Positions 1 to 4,835 of a stretch of 5,152 nucleotides of DNA are shown here, piece by piece. The position numbers and the translations under genes were made by a program. Source of the stretch: Candidatus Altimarinota bacterium (GTDB lineage: Bacteria; Patescibacteriota; Gracilibacteria; UBA4473); assembly GCA_027028725.1 (NCBI GenBank), contig JALVIB010000019.1, positions 1-5,152 of the forward strand, in the 5' to 3' direction. Every line of letters starts with the position of its first letter. Position 1 is the stretch's first letter. The notes under the pieces are model-generated. The model made no database searches. It worked only from the letters and a program-made list of their open reading frames with translations, and was not told the origin of the DNA.

Positions 1-2
1 CT

Positions 3-257
3 TTTATAGATGAACTAATGAGTAAGGAAGCCTATGAAGCGTTGGAAATAGCTTCATTCTATAGAAAAAATCGATATTTAAATGAAAAATTAGTAGAAAA
101 GGCTAAAAAAATTTCAGAAACAGATAGAGAAACATATAATTTGCTGATTCAACAAATAGGAAGGGGACCTCTCACAACAGTTCCCGAATTAAGAACCAAT
201 AAGAAAGGAGAAGTTATAAAGGTCTATACAATTAAAAATAAGGACATCGATAAATAA
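3..257 (+). CDS. 3' end of an unrecognised protein gene (partial)
   Basis: The frame is open from the window edge through the ATG at 18 to the TAA at 255-257. The residues before that ATG (FIDEL) join smoothly to what follows, and no Shine-Dalgarno site precedes the ATG. I therefore read this as the C-terminal part of a longer gene rather than an 80-residue protein, though 18-257 is possible. The visible part is charged and mostly helical (YEALEIASFYRKNRYLNEKL, then a Lys-rich stretch), followed by a short tail with GRGPLTTVPEL and a Lys-rich end containing VIKVYTIKN. There is no membrane segment or signal peptide, and I recognise no family. The gene contains no CGCG site, unlike the rest of the window, and is rich in AAA and ATA codons. 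That may indicate different ancestry but is weak evidence at this length. Confidence 0.55.
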   Translation, partial: FIDELMSKEAYEALEIASFYRKNRYLNEKLVEKAKKISETDRETYNLLIQQIGRGPLTTVPELRTNKKGEVIKVYTIKNKDIDK

Positions 258-339
258 TAGATTTTTAAATTATTCTCTATCCCTACTTTAAAATAAAAAC
301 AGATAATTACTTATATAATTTCGCGGATTTTTTTGTTAA

Positions 340-585
340 TCAGTTTTTTAAAGCATCCACTGCATCCTTCCCTGAATCAATTGCTAAACCTAAAACATAT
401 GCCAAAAGTGCAATTTCTAAAATTTGTGGAACTCCAAGTACAAAATTAACTTCATCTACAGTATGACGAATATCATTACCTATAAGAACTGCGGCTCCAA
501 AACCTAACAAAGATAAAACCGCGTTTTTAGTAAACTCTTTCAAGTTATCCAAACCGTTTTTTTCGGAACTTTTAAACTTCTCCAT
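340..585 (-). CDS. Small two-helix membrane protein, unknown function
   Basis: This encodes 81 residues ending in TGA. The N-terminal 20 residues are polar and Lys-rich (MEKFKSSEKNGLDNLKEFTK). A hydrophobic helix follows at about residues 21-36 (NAVLSLLGFGAAVLIG), then a polar link (NDIRHTVDEVN), a second helix at about 50-69 (PQILEIALLAYVLGLAI), and a short charged tail. This suggests a hairpin-type inner-membrane protein with both ends on the same side; by the positive-inside rule the Lys-rich N-terminus would be cytoplasmic. No family is recognised. The start is preceded by an A/T-rich leader without a Shine-Dalgarno site but with a good promoter about 25 bases further up. It lies 63 bp downstream of mnmA on the same strand and converges with the partial gene at 3-257. 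Length, hydrophobic pattern and promoter make it credible. Confidence 0.6.
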   Translation of the reverse strand: MEKFKSSEKNGLDNLKEFTKNAVLSLLGFGAAVLIGNDIRHTVDEVNFVLGVPQILEIALLAYVLGLAIDSGKDAVDALKN

Positions 586-609
586 TACTTAAAATTAAAA
601 CACATTCAA

Positions 610-637
610 AAAATACACAACAAATTGTTTTTGTCAA
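610..637 (-). promoter_or_regulatory. Sigma70-type promoter for the small membrane protein gene
   Basis: Reading the minus strand, a perfect -35 hexamer TTGACA (637-632) is followed after 16 bases by TATTTT (615-610), which matches the -10 consensus at four of six positions. Initiation would fall near 603, leaving a leader of about 18 bases before the ATG at 585. The promoter sits immediately after the mnmA stop, so the small gene can be transcribed independently of mnmA. No operator-like symmetry is obvious around it. Confidence 0.5.
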
Positions 638-648
638 ATTTTTCTTAC

Positions 649-1740
649 CTATTCAATCTCCCCTCCCCCCAAACAGACATCTCCATCGTATAAAACAACT
701 GATTGCCCCGGCGTAATCCCGCGAATTTTTTGCTTAAATTTAACTTCTATTCTATTGTCATCCAAGACTTTCACTTCACATTTTTCACCTTTATCACGAT
801 AACGCACTTTTGCTAAACAGCTAAACTTACTATCTTTTCCCCCTGACAAGGGGGCTAGGGGGTTTAATTGCCCCGCAATCCAGTTCATATTTTTCGCGGT
901 CAAAAAGTCGGACATCAAAAATTCCTCATTCTGACTAACAATCAGCAAATTTCCCGCGAAATTTTTCTGAATCACATACCATTTCCCCTCGGGAAATCCT
1001 TTCACTCCGCCAATTCCCAAGGTTTTGCTTTGTCCAATTGTGTAAAAACTCAATCCAATGTGCTTCCCGATGACTTTACCTGTTTCTAAATCAACGATAT
1101 TGCCGGGATTTTTCGCGATATATTTAGACAAAAATTTTGTGTAATTTCGCTCTCCAATGAAACAAATTCCCGTAGAATCTTTTTTACGCGCATTTGGAAA
1201 ATCGTTTTCCAAAGCAATTTGACGCACTTCCGGCTTGGTCAAATCCGCCAATGGAAACAAAGTTCGCGAAAGTTGCTCCTGATTAAGTGCGTGGAGAAAA
1301 TAAGTTTGGTCTTTGTTTAAATCTCGCGGGATTTTCAATTCGTAAAGTTGTGTTTGATCGTTAAAATCAACTTTTGCATAATGTCCCATCGCGATTTTAT
1401 CGGCGTTCAGAGATTCCGCGAATTTTAAAAAGGAATCAAATTTGATGAACTTATTGCACAAAATATCGGGATTTGGTGTTCGTCCAGCTTTATTTTCCGC
1501 GATAAAATACTCAAAAACATTTTCCCAATACTCTTTGACAAAATTTACCGAATGAAACTCTATCCCTAATTTTTTCGCGACTTTTTCCGCTGCCAGTAAA
1601 TCATCGGTTGCGGTACAATCCTCTGTACCGTCTTCCCAGTTTCGCATAAAAACCGCGACAACTTCGTGTCCCGCGTCCTGCAAAAGCTTGGCACAGACGG
1701 CCGAATCCACTCCGCCTGACATTCCCAAAACTACTCTCAT
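649..1740 (-). CDS. mnmA: tRNA-specific 2-thiouridylase MnmA
   Basis: MnmA carries out the ATP-dependent 2-thiolation of U34 in the wobble position of tRNA-Lys, -Glu and -Gln. It adenylates the base and receives sulfur as a persulfide. The 363 residues are full length for the family. The N-terminal PP-loop ATPase motif SGGVDS is at residues 8-13. The first catalytic Cys is Cys95 in NPDILCN, and the second is Cys193 in STGICFIGER. KDQTYFL is at 143-149, TIGQ at 234-237, and the C-terminal beta-barrel ends with ITPGQSVVLYDGDVCLGGG. The start MRVVLGMSGG matches the usual beginning of the family. Upstream, GGAA lies 14 bases before the ATG, too far for a normal Shine-Dalgarno site. Residues about 292-304 (LNPLAPLSGGKDS), between WIAGQ and FSCLAKVRYR, look like an in-frame repeat insertion and lengthen a normally short loop. 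All catalytic residues are present, so the enzyme is probably active. Confidence 0.97.
   Translation of the reverse strand: MRVVLGMSGGVDSAVCAKLLQDAGHEVVAVFMRNWEDGTEDCTATDDLLAAEKVAKKLGIEFHSVNFVKEYWENVFEYFIAENKAGRTPNPDILCNKFIKFDSFLKFAESLNADKIAMGHYAKVDFNDQTQLYELKIPRDLNKDQTYFLHALNQEQLSRTLFPLADLTKPEVRQIALENDFPNARKKDSTGICFIGERNYTKFLSKYIAKNPGNIVDLETGKVIGKHIGLSFYTIGQSKTLGIGGVKGFPEGKWYVIQKNFAGNLLIVSQNEEFLMSDFLTAKNMNWIAGQLNPLAPLSGGKDSKFSCLAKVRYRDKGEKCEVKVLDDNRIEVKFKQKIRGITPGQSVVLYDGDVCLGGGEIE
835..865 (-). repeat. Short hairpin repeat lying inside mnmA
   Basis: On the plus strand CCCCC (839-843), a six-base loop and GGGGG (850-854) form a hairpin followed by CTAGGGGGTTT. This architecture, a C/G-rich hairpin followed by CTAGGG and GGTT, recurs in the intergenic element at 1767-1800. 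It also resembles the C5/G5 element at 4691-4741. In mnmA it is read on the minus strand as NPLAPLSGG, at a loop where MnmA proteins normally have only a few residues between WIAGQ/WISGQ-like and FxCxAKxRYR motifs. I infer insertion of a mobile short repeat into the gene with the frame preserved. Confidence 0.55.
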
Positions 1741-1766
1741 TTTATTTTTATTAATTCCTTTTAATT

Positions 1767-1800
1767 CCCTCTCCTCCTAGGAGAGGGCTAGGGTGAGGTT
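1767..1800. repeat. Hairpin repeat upstream of mnmA
   Basis: CCCTCTCCT (1767-1775), a three-base loop and AGGAGAGGG (1779-1787) make a perfect 9-bp stem. CTAGGGTGAGGTT follows to 1800. This matches the layout of the repeat inside mnmA (835-865) and belongs to a style of short repeat common in bacterial genomes, whose chance translations read like LTLALSRRRG. It lies in the mnmA leader region, 27 bases upstream of the start, so it would probably be a structured part of any transcript entering mnmA. The following stretch to about 1837 (CCCTTCCC ... GGGGATTT) may be a second, degenerate element of the C/G-hairpin type. Confidence 0.6.
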
Positions 1801-1819
1801 AATTTTTCCCTTCCCTATA

Positions 1820-1847
1820 GAAAAAGAAAGGGGATTTCTAAAATCCC
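1820..1847 (-). terminator. Terminator-like hairpin after the 32-residue membrane protein gene
   Basis: On the minus strand GGGATTT (1847-1841), loop TAG, and AAATCCC (1837-1831) form a perfect 7-bp stem. It is followed by the pyrimidine-rich run CCTTTCTTTTTC. It begins 7 bases after the TAA at 1856-1854, and its left arm includes part of the CGCGGG octamer. It would end transcripts from the rsmF-like block and separate it from mnmA, although the tail is broken by C residues and may be leaky. Confidence 0.45.
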
Positions 1848-1853
1848 GCGAAA

Positions 1854-1952
1854 TTAGCGGATAAAAAACATTGCCGCCGAAGTCAAAATCATTCCGACTA
1901 GAGCCAGTAAGGCAACTATTTTCACCATCATTTTCTGTTTTTTCTTCGCCAT
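1854..1952 (-). CDS. 32-residue single-helix membrane protein
   Basis: The frame runs from ATG (1952-1950) to TAA (1856-1854) and encodes 32 residues. A basic head (MAKKKQKMMVK) is followed by one uninterrupted hydrophobic segment, IVALLALVGMILTSAAMFF, and ends with IR. This is the classic pattern of a small integral membrane protein with a cytoplasmic N-terminus. It could also be read as an uncleaved signal anchor. It lies 50 bp after the rsmF-like gene on the same strand and is followed by a terminator-like hairpin, so it is probably the last cistron of that transcript. No Shine-Dalgarno site is visible in the A/T-rich leader. Small Lys-head plus single-helix proteins of this kind are common in CPR genomes but are uncharacterised; no function can be given. 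Gene-like composition and position support it, but its length leaves doubt. Confidence 0.55.
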   Translation of the reverse strand: MAKKKQKMMVKIVALLALVGMILTSAAMFFIR

Positions 1953-1961
1953 TTTGTAATT

Positions 1962-1990
1962 TTATTAAAAAACCGCCTATACTTTAATAA
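1962..1990. repeat. 8-bp inverted repeat between the rsmF-like and small membrane genes
   Basis: TTATTAAA (1962-1969) and TTTAATAA (1983-1990) are perfect inverted copies separated by 13 bases. They fill the middle of the 50-bp gap between two minus-strand genes. The stem is all A/T, so it would be a weak RNA hairpin. It could be a protein-binding site, a partial terminator or chance in AT-rich DNA. Confidence 0.3.
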
Positions 1991-2002
1991 GTTTTGGAAA
2001 AT

Positions 2003-3463
2003 TTACAAACTCATCGTCAAATTTCGTTCCAACTTATTTTTTAATTGTTTCCCGTTTTTGGTAACTTTTCCCCAGCCTAGTCCTTGATTTTTGTATTTCA
2101 CAATAACCGCTTCGCCATCTTTTAAATTCATATTTTCGGGCAGTTGCAGGTTTTTTCCCGCGAAAAAATCTTTCATTTCTTTTTCCGAAACTTCCAAAAC
2201 ATTCTGCTGACAAAGTTCGCCAAAAGTTCGCGCAAATTCCGTTGTCGGATTGCCGTATTCATCCATAATTTTTAAGCCCACTCGGCGATGTGCATTTTTT
2301 GTCGCATAACCAGCGGTGTATTTATTCGTCAGATAAAAAGCACGATCTTTTTCAACAACAGCGAGATTTTTGAAAAAATTTCTCGGGATTTGGAATTTTT
2401 TACAGATACGCACAATTACTTCGGCGGTTTTATTCTTATTCAAAACTTTCAGATAATTATTGCTCGGCGATTTGGTTATTTTACCTCGCGAAATCCCGCG
2501 AATTTTTCGAATTTTCACCAAAAAGAAAATTTCACTATCCCATTTTTCATTGCGGAGATGGGGCCAAATCCGTTTGGCGTTTTGTGCTACTTCTGATGAA
2601 ATTTTAACACCATTAAATTTCTGAATTCCCGAAGTATGCGGAACTTCGCCCAGATCAATCGGTAAGATTTCTACGGCTTCGGGAAATTTTTCGCGGAGAA
2701 AATCCACCACCATTTCATTCTCTTCAGGCGCGGAAGTACAAGTAGAATAAACCATTTCTCCACCGGGAGCGAGCATTTCAAAGGCCGAAACAATTAACCT
2801 TTTCTGGAGTTTACTACTTTCAGCAATCTTGTTTTCGTCCCAAGAATTCGCGAAAAAATTCGCTTTTTTCCGTCCGTATCCTTCCGAACTACACGGCGCA
2901 TCCAATAAAATTTTATCAAATTCTTGTTCAAAAAAATTGTTCATATAAGTCCCGTCATTTTGACTAATAACCACATTTATCAAGCCCAGTCGATCAATAT
3001 TGCTCGCGAGTTTTTTACTCCTCGTTGCCGATAACTCATTGGCGACCAAAATTCCGTCTTTTTGACCAACTTTTTCCGCGATAAATGTCGCCTTACTGCC
3101 GGGCGCGGCACACATATCCAAAACCTTGTCGCCAACTTGTGGATCGAGAACTTCCGCGGAAAGTAGGGAGCTCGCCGAAACAGCGTAAATCCTTCCGCCA
3201 AAGTGTTCCAAAGTTTTTCCCAGCGCCAATTCTTGCTGATTTTCCCGCGAAATAAAGAAAGTATTGGGAATTTTAGCCACCGGTTTTAGTTCCCAGTTAT
3301 TTGGTTTCACAAATTTTTCACGAAAAGGAGACTGCGTGACGCGGATTATCTTGGGTAACGGCTCGGTGCAAGTCTCAAAAAACTTTTCTTGCTCTTTTGC
3401 CGGCAAAATTTTCTGAATCCGTTCTACAAATTTTCGCGGGAATTTTTTAGCAATTTCTGTCAT
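2003..3463 (-). CDS. rsmF: 16S rRNA cytosine-C5 methyltransferase, RsmF/NOL1-NOP2-Sun family
   Basis: This 486-residue protein is a SAM-dependent RNA m5C methyltransferase. Its length is close to E. coli RsmF, which methylates C1407 of 16S rRNA. The N-terminal part (to about 100) is the family's RNA-binding extension. The Rossmann domain follows with the SAM-binding motif DMCAAPGSK (116-124), NELSATRSKKL (142-152), the motif IV Cys191 in LLDAPCSSEG, and the catalytic Cys242 in YSTCTSAPEENE. RIWPH is at 298-302. The C-terminal 160 residues form an RsmF-type/PUA-like region ending in GLGWGKVTKNGKQLKN, which separates it from the shorter RsmB (Sun) proteins. The exact target base is inferred by homology; RsmB-like specificity is less likely. 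The start at 3463 lacks a Shine-Dalgarno site (the minus strand reads ATCCCCCCG before the ATG). It is the first gene of the minus-strand block, divergent from trxB. Confidence 0.9.
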   Translation of the reverse strand: MTEIAKKFPRKFVERIQKILPAKEQEKFFETCTEPLPKIIRVTQSPFREKFVKPNNWELKPVAKIPNTFFISRENQQELALGKTLEHFGGRIYAVSASSLLSAEVLDPQVGDKVLDMCAAPGSKATFIAEKVGQKDGILVANELSATRSKKLASNIDRLGLINVVISQNDGTYMNNFFEQEFDKILLDAPCSSEGYGRKKANFFANSWDENKIAESSKLQKRLIVSAFEMLAPGGEMVYSTCTSAPEENEMVVDFLREKFPEAVEILPIDLGEVPHTSGIQKFNGVKISSEVAQNAKRIWPHLRNEKWDSEIFFLVKIRKIRGISRGKITKSPSNNYLKVLNKNKTAEVIVRICKKFQIPRNFFKNLAVVEKDRAFYLTNKYTAGYATKNAHRRVGLKIMDEYGNPTTEFARTFGELCQQNVLEVSEKEMKDFFAGKNLQLPENMNLKDGEAVIVKYKNQGLGWGKVTKNGKQLKNKLERNLTMSL

Positions 3464-3501
3464 CGGGGGGATTTTAGGAAATTCCGTGGGATTTACAAAA
3501 A

Positions 3502-3522
3502 TTAATAGTTAATAGTTAATAA
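3502..3522 (+). repeat. TTAATAG heptamer array upstream of trxB
   Basis: There are three tandem 7-base units: TTAATAG, TTAATAG, TTAATAA. They lie in the divergent spacer between the rsmF-like gene and trxB. A related four-unit array in the same orientation follows trxB at 4570-4597, so the gene is bracketed by them. Heptamer arrays of this general kind are known as STRR sequences in cyanobacteria, but I do not claim homology. Confidence 0.6.
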
Positions 3523-3558
3523 TTTATGGCAGGTTTTTATCTTATGCCAGTACAAAAT

Positions 3559-3587
3559 TTCCCATTTTATTATTCACCTGTTATAAT
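3559..3587 (+). promoter_or_regulatory. Sigma70-type promoter for trxB
   Basis: A perfect -10 hexamer TATAAT (3582-3587) is preceded, after a 17-base spacer, by TTCCCA (3559-3564), which matches TTGACA at four of six positions. Initiation is expected near 3593-3595. That falls inside the CCCGCGAA octamer at 3589-3596 and leaves a leader of about 20 bases to the ATG at 3613. TGGCA (3527-3531) and TGCCA (3545-3549) form a short inverted pair just upstream and could be an operator, but this is weak. Confidence 0.65.
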
Positions 3588-3612
3588 TCCCGCGAAATTT
3601 TAATTTTAAACA

Positions 3613-4545
3613 ATGACAAAAGAAAAAGTTATCATCATCGGATCTGGCCCAGCTGGGCTTACCGCGGGAATTTATACGGCTCGGGCAGATTTTGAACCAC
3701 TAATTTTTGAAGGAATGACGCCAGGAGGACAACTTACGGGGACAACCGAATTGGAAAATTTTCCGGGATTTCCAGACGGAGTTCAAGGTCCAGAATTTAT
3801 GAATAGAATTCGTCAGCAAGCTCAAAAATTTGGAGCGAAAACGGTGATTAAAACAATTGATAAAGTAGATTTTAGCAATCCGAAAAATTTGAAACTTTGG
3901 GCAGGTGATGAAGAATTTTCCGCGGAAATAGTGATTATTGCCACAGGGGCGAGTGCGCGTTGGTTAAATCTTGGTAAAGGTGAAGAAAGGTTTCGCGGAA
4001 AAGGATATTCGTCTTGTGCGACTTGTGATGGAGCATTTTTTCGCGGGAAAATCGTTGGAGTTATTGGTGGAGGAGATACCGCCTGTGAAGAAGCCGATTT
4101 TCTGACAAAATTCGCGGAAAAAGTTTACCTAATTTACCGCGGTCCAAAGGAAAAAATGCGCGCTTCCAAACCAATGCTAAAAAGAGTTTTTAATAATCCG
4201 AAAATTGAAGTGATTTTGAACGAAAATGTGACTGATTTGAAAGGAGAAACATTTTTGGAAGCCGTGGAATTAACTAATTCAGAAACCCGCGAAATTTCTG
4301 AATTGAAATTACAAGGACTTTTTGTAGCGATTGGGACAATTCCAAATACTAAATTTTTGGAAGGGCAAATTGAGCTTGATCGCGGTTTTGTAAAGGTTTA
4401 CGGCAAAACCGGAACAAGTGTGCCATCCGTTTTTGTGGCTGGTGATGTTTCTGATCCGCATTACAAACAAGCCATCATCGCAGCTGGACATGGAGCAATG
4501 GCGGCGCTTGATGCGCAGGAGTATTTGGCGAGTTTGAACGACTAA
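3613..4545 (+). CDS. trxB: Thioredoxin reductase TrxB
   Basis: TrxB is a cytoplasmic FAD enzyme that passes electrons from a nicotinamide cofactor to thioredoxin. The 310 residues are the normal low-molecular-weight type. The FAD dinucleotide motif GSGPAGLTAG is at 10-19, PGGQL at 37-41, and ATGA at 110-113. The redox-active CATC is at 135-138 (Cys135 and Cys138), followed by DG. The second nucleotide-binding motif GVIGGGDTACEEA is at 149-161, and the C-terminal FAD motif is GDVSDPHYKQAIIAAGHG at 277-294. The loop that normally reads HRRxxxR and binds the NADPH 2'-phosphate reads YRGPKEKMR (175-183) here, so the second Arg of the pair is lost and the loop is two residues longer; cofactor preference may differ. 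The start is fixed by the canonical KVIIIGSGPAG beginning and the promoter just upstream. No Shine-Dalgarno site is seen (leader AATTTTAAACA). No thioredoxin gene is adjacent. Confidence 0.96.
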   Translation: MTKEKVIIIGSGPAGLTAGIYTARADFEPLIFEGMTPGGQLTGTTELENFPGFPDGVQGPEFMNRIRQQAQKFGAKTVIKTIDKVDFSNPKNLKLWAGDEEFSAEIVIIATGASARWLNLGKGEERFRGKGYSSCATCDGAFFRGKIVGVIGGGDTACEEADFLTKFAEKVYLIYRGPKEKMRASKPMLKRVFNNPKIEVILNENVTDLKGETFLEAVELTNSETREISELKLQGLFVAIGTIPNTKFLEGQIELDRGFVKVYGKTGTSVPSVFVAGDVSDPHYKQAIIAAGHGAMAALDAQEYLASLND

Positions 4546-4564
4546 AATTTCGCGGGAAATTTTT
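4544..4564 (+). terminator. Hairpin with T tract at the trxB stop codon
   Basis: AAAATTTC (4544-4551), loop GCGG, and GAAATTTT (4556-4563) form a perfect 8-bp stem ending in a run of five T (4560-4564). The hairpin begins within the TAA stop. Its core is one of the exact TTCGCGGG octamers. The stem is mostly A/T, so termination may be inefficient, but the position is right for the end of trxB. Confidence 0.45.
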
Positions 4565-4569
4565 ATCAA

Positions 4570-4600
4570 TTAATAGTTAACAGTTAAAAGTTAATAATTA
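4570..4600 (+). repeat. Degenerate TTAATAG heptamer array downstream of trxB
   Basis: The units TTAATAG, TTAACAG, TTAAAAG and TTAATAA follow one another at exactly 7-base spacing, then TTA. This is the same family and orientation as the array at 3502-3522, and both end in TTAATAA. Variation at the fifth position suggests an older or drifting array. Confidence 0.6.
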
Positions 4601-4644
4601 TTTTCACTCTTTTTCTGGTAGAGGCGATTATCAATCAACCTTCC

Positions 4645-4670
4645 GTAGGGGTTGGTCTTGTACCAGCCCA
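4645..4670. repeat. Palindromic hairpin element with CTTGT loop
   Basis: GGGTTGGT (4649-4656) pairs with ACCAGCCC (4662-4669) through seven Watson-Crick pairs and one G-T wobble, around the loop CTTGT. The wobble is the kind of change expected if an RNA or single-strand structure is maintained. The same CTTGT loop is found in the first hairpin of the element at 4836-4903. The preceding GTAGG and the overall form resemble widespread short bacterial palindromes, but I cannot name the family. Confidence 0.5.
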
Positions 4671-4684
4671 CAAAAATCTTTCAA

Positions 4685-4741
4685 ATTTTTCCCCCTTGAG
4701 AAAGGGGGACAAAATGTAAGATGAAAAATTAAGGGGGATTT
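4685..4741. repeat. C5/G5 hairpin repeat of the 'KSPL' style
   Basis: TTTTTCCCCCTT (4686-4697), loop GAGA and AAGGGGG (4702-4708) form a 7-bp stem. A second AAGGGGG followed by ATTT lies at 4731-4741, so the left arm has two possible partners and the element could switch pairing. Its minus-strand chance translation begins KSPL, typical of a short repeat found across many bacterial genomes. A relative with the same C5/G5 hairpin and GGGGGTTT end is embedded in mnmA (835-865). Confidence 0.6.
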
Positions 4742-4763
4742 ATTTAACTAAATATTTCGAAGA

Positions 4764-4796
4764 TCCCGCCATCGTGAGAAAAACGCTTGGGCGGGA
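4764..4796. other. Stem-loop of unknown role
   Basis: TCCCGCC (4764-4770) and GGCGGGA (4790-4796) form a 7-bp G/C-rich stem around a 19-base loop, in which CGT and ACG (4773-4775, 4783-4785) can pair again. No T run follows on either side, so it is not a standard terminator. It lies between two recognised repeats with no gene nearby. It may be another repeat element or part of a small RNA. Confidence 0.3.
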
Positions 4797-4835
4797 AGTT
4801 TGATAATTCGGTAAAATCCCGCGAATTTTTCATCA

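Larger units (their letters stand above)
718..4825. repeat. Dispersed octamer TTCGCGGG / CCCGCGAA, 12 exact copies
   Basis: Exact copies of CCCGCGAA begin at 718, 953, 1845, 2157, 2495, 3244, 3589, 4286 and 4818. Exact copies of TTCGCGGG begin at 3433, 4040 and 4549. Many more sites share TTCGCGG, CCGCGAA or only the CGCG core; I count about 45 CGCG in the window against about 12 GCGC. The flanks are usually T-rich before and A-rich after, giving a near-palindromic consensus around TTTCGCGGGAAA. Copies lie in mnmA, the rsmF-like gene and trxB in several reading frames, at the trxB transcription start, and in terminator-like hairpins. The span given runs from the first to the last exact copy. 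The biological role is unknown. Confidence 0.8.

Noticed and set aside
253..320. Terminators between the convergent genes
   Set aside because: AATAAT/ATTATT (253-258, 269-274) and AATTA/TAATT (305-309, 316-320) can pair, but the stems are short and all A/T, so they may be chance in this AT-rich gap.
340..342. Recoded TGA (alternative genetic code, as in some CPR lineages)
   Set aside because: No in-frame TGA interrupts mnmA, rsmF or trxB, Trp uses TGG there, and TGA serves as the stop of the small membrane gene, so the standard bacterial code fits.
868..1089. Plus-strand open frame opposite mnmA
   Set aside because: It lies wholly inside a well-supported gene on the other strand and has no recognisable protein features.
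2288..2596. Plus-strand open frame of 102 residues opposite the rsmF-like gene
   Set aside because: It is a shadow of the methyltransferase gene, whose motifs and full length are clear.
2980..3201. Minus-strand open frame in another frame of the rsmF-like gene
   Set aside because: It overlaps the SAM-binding region of the real frame and shows no protein signature.
3464..3480. GGGGGATTTT next to the rsmF start as another KSPL-type repeat end
   Set aside because: Only the GGGGGATTT end resembles the repeat; no hairpin partner lies within the expected distance.
4309..4569. Minus-strand open frame opposite the end of trxB
   Set aside because: It is antisense to the conserved C-terminal FAD motif of trxB and has no support of its own.
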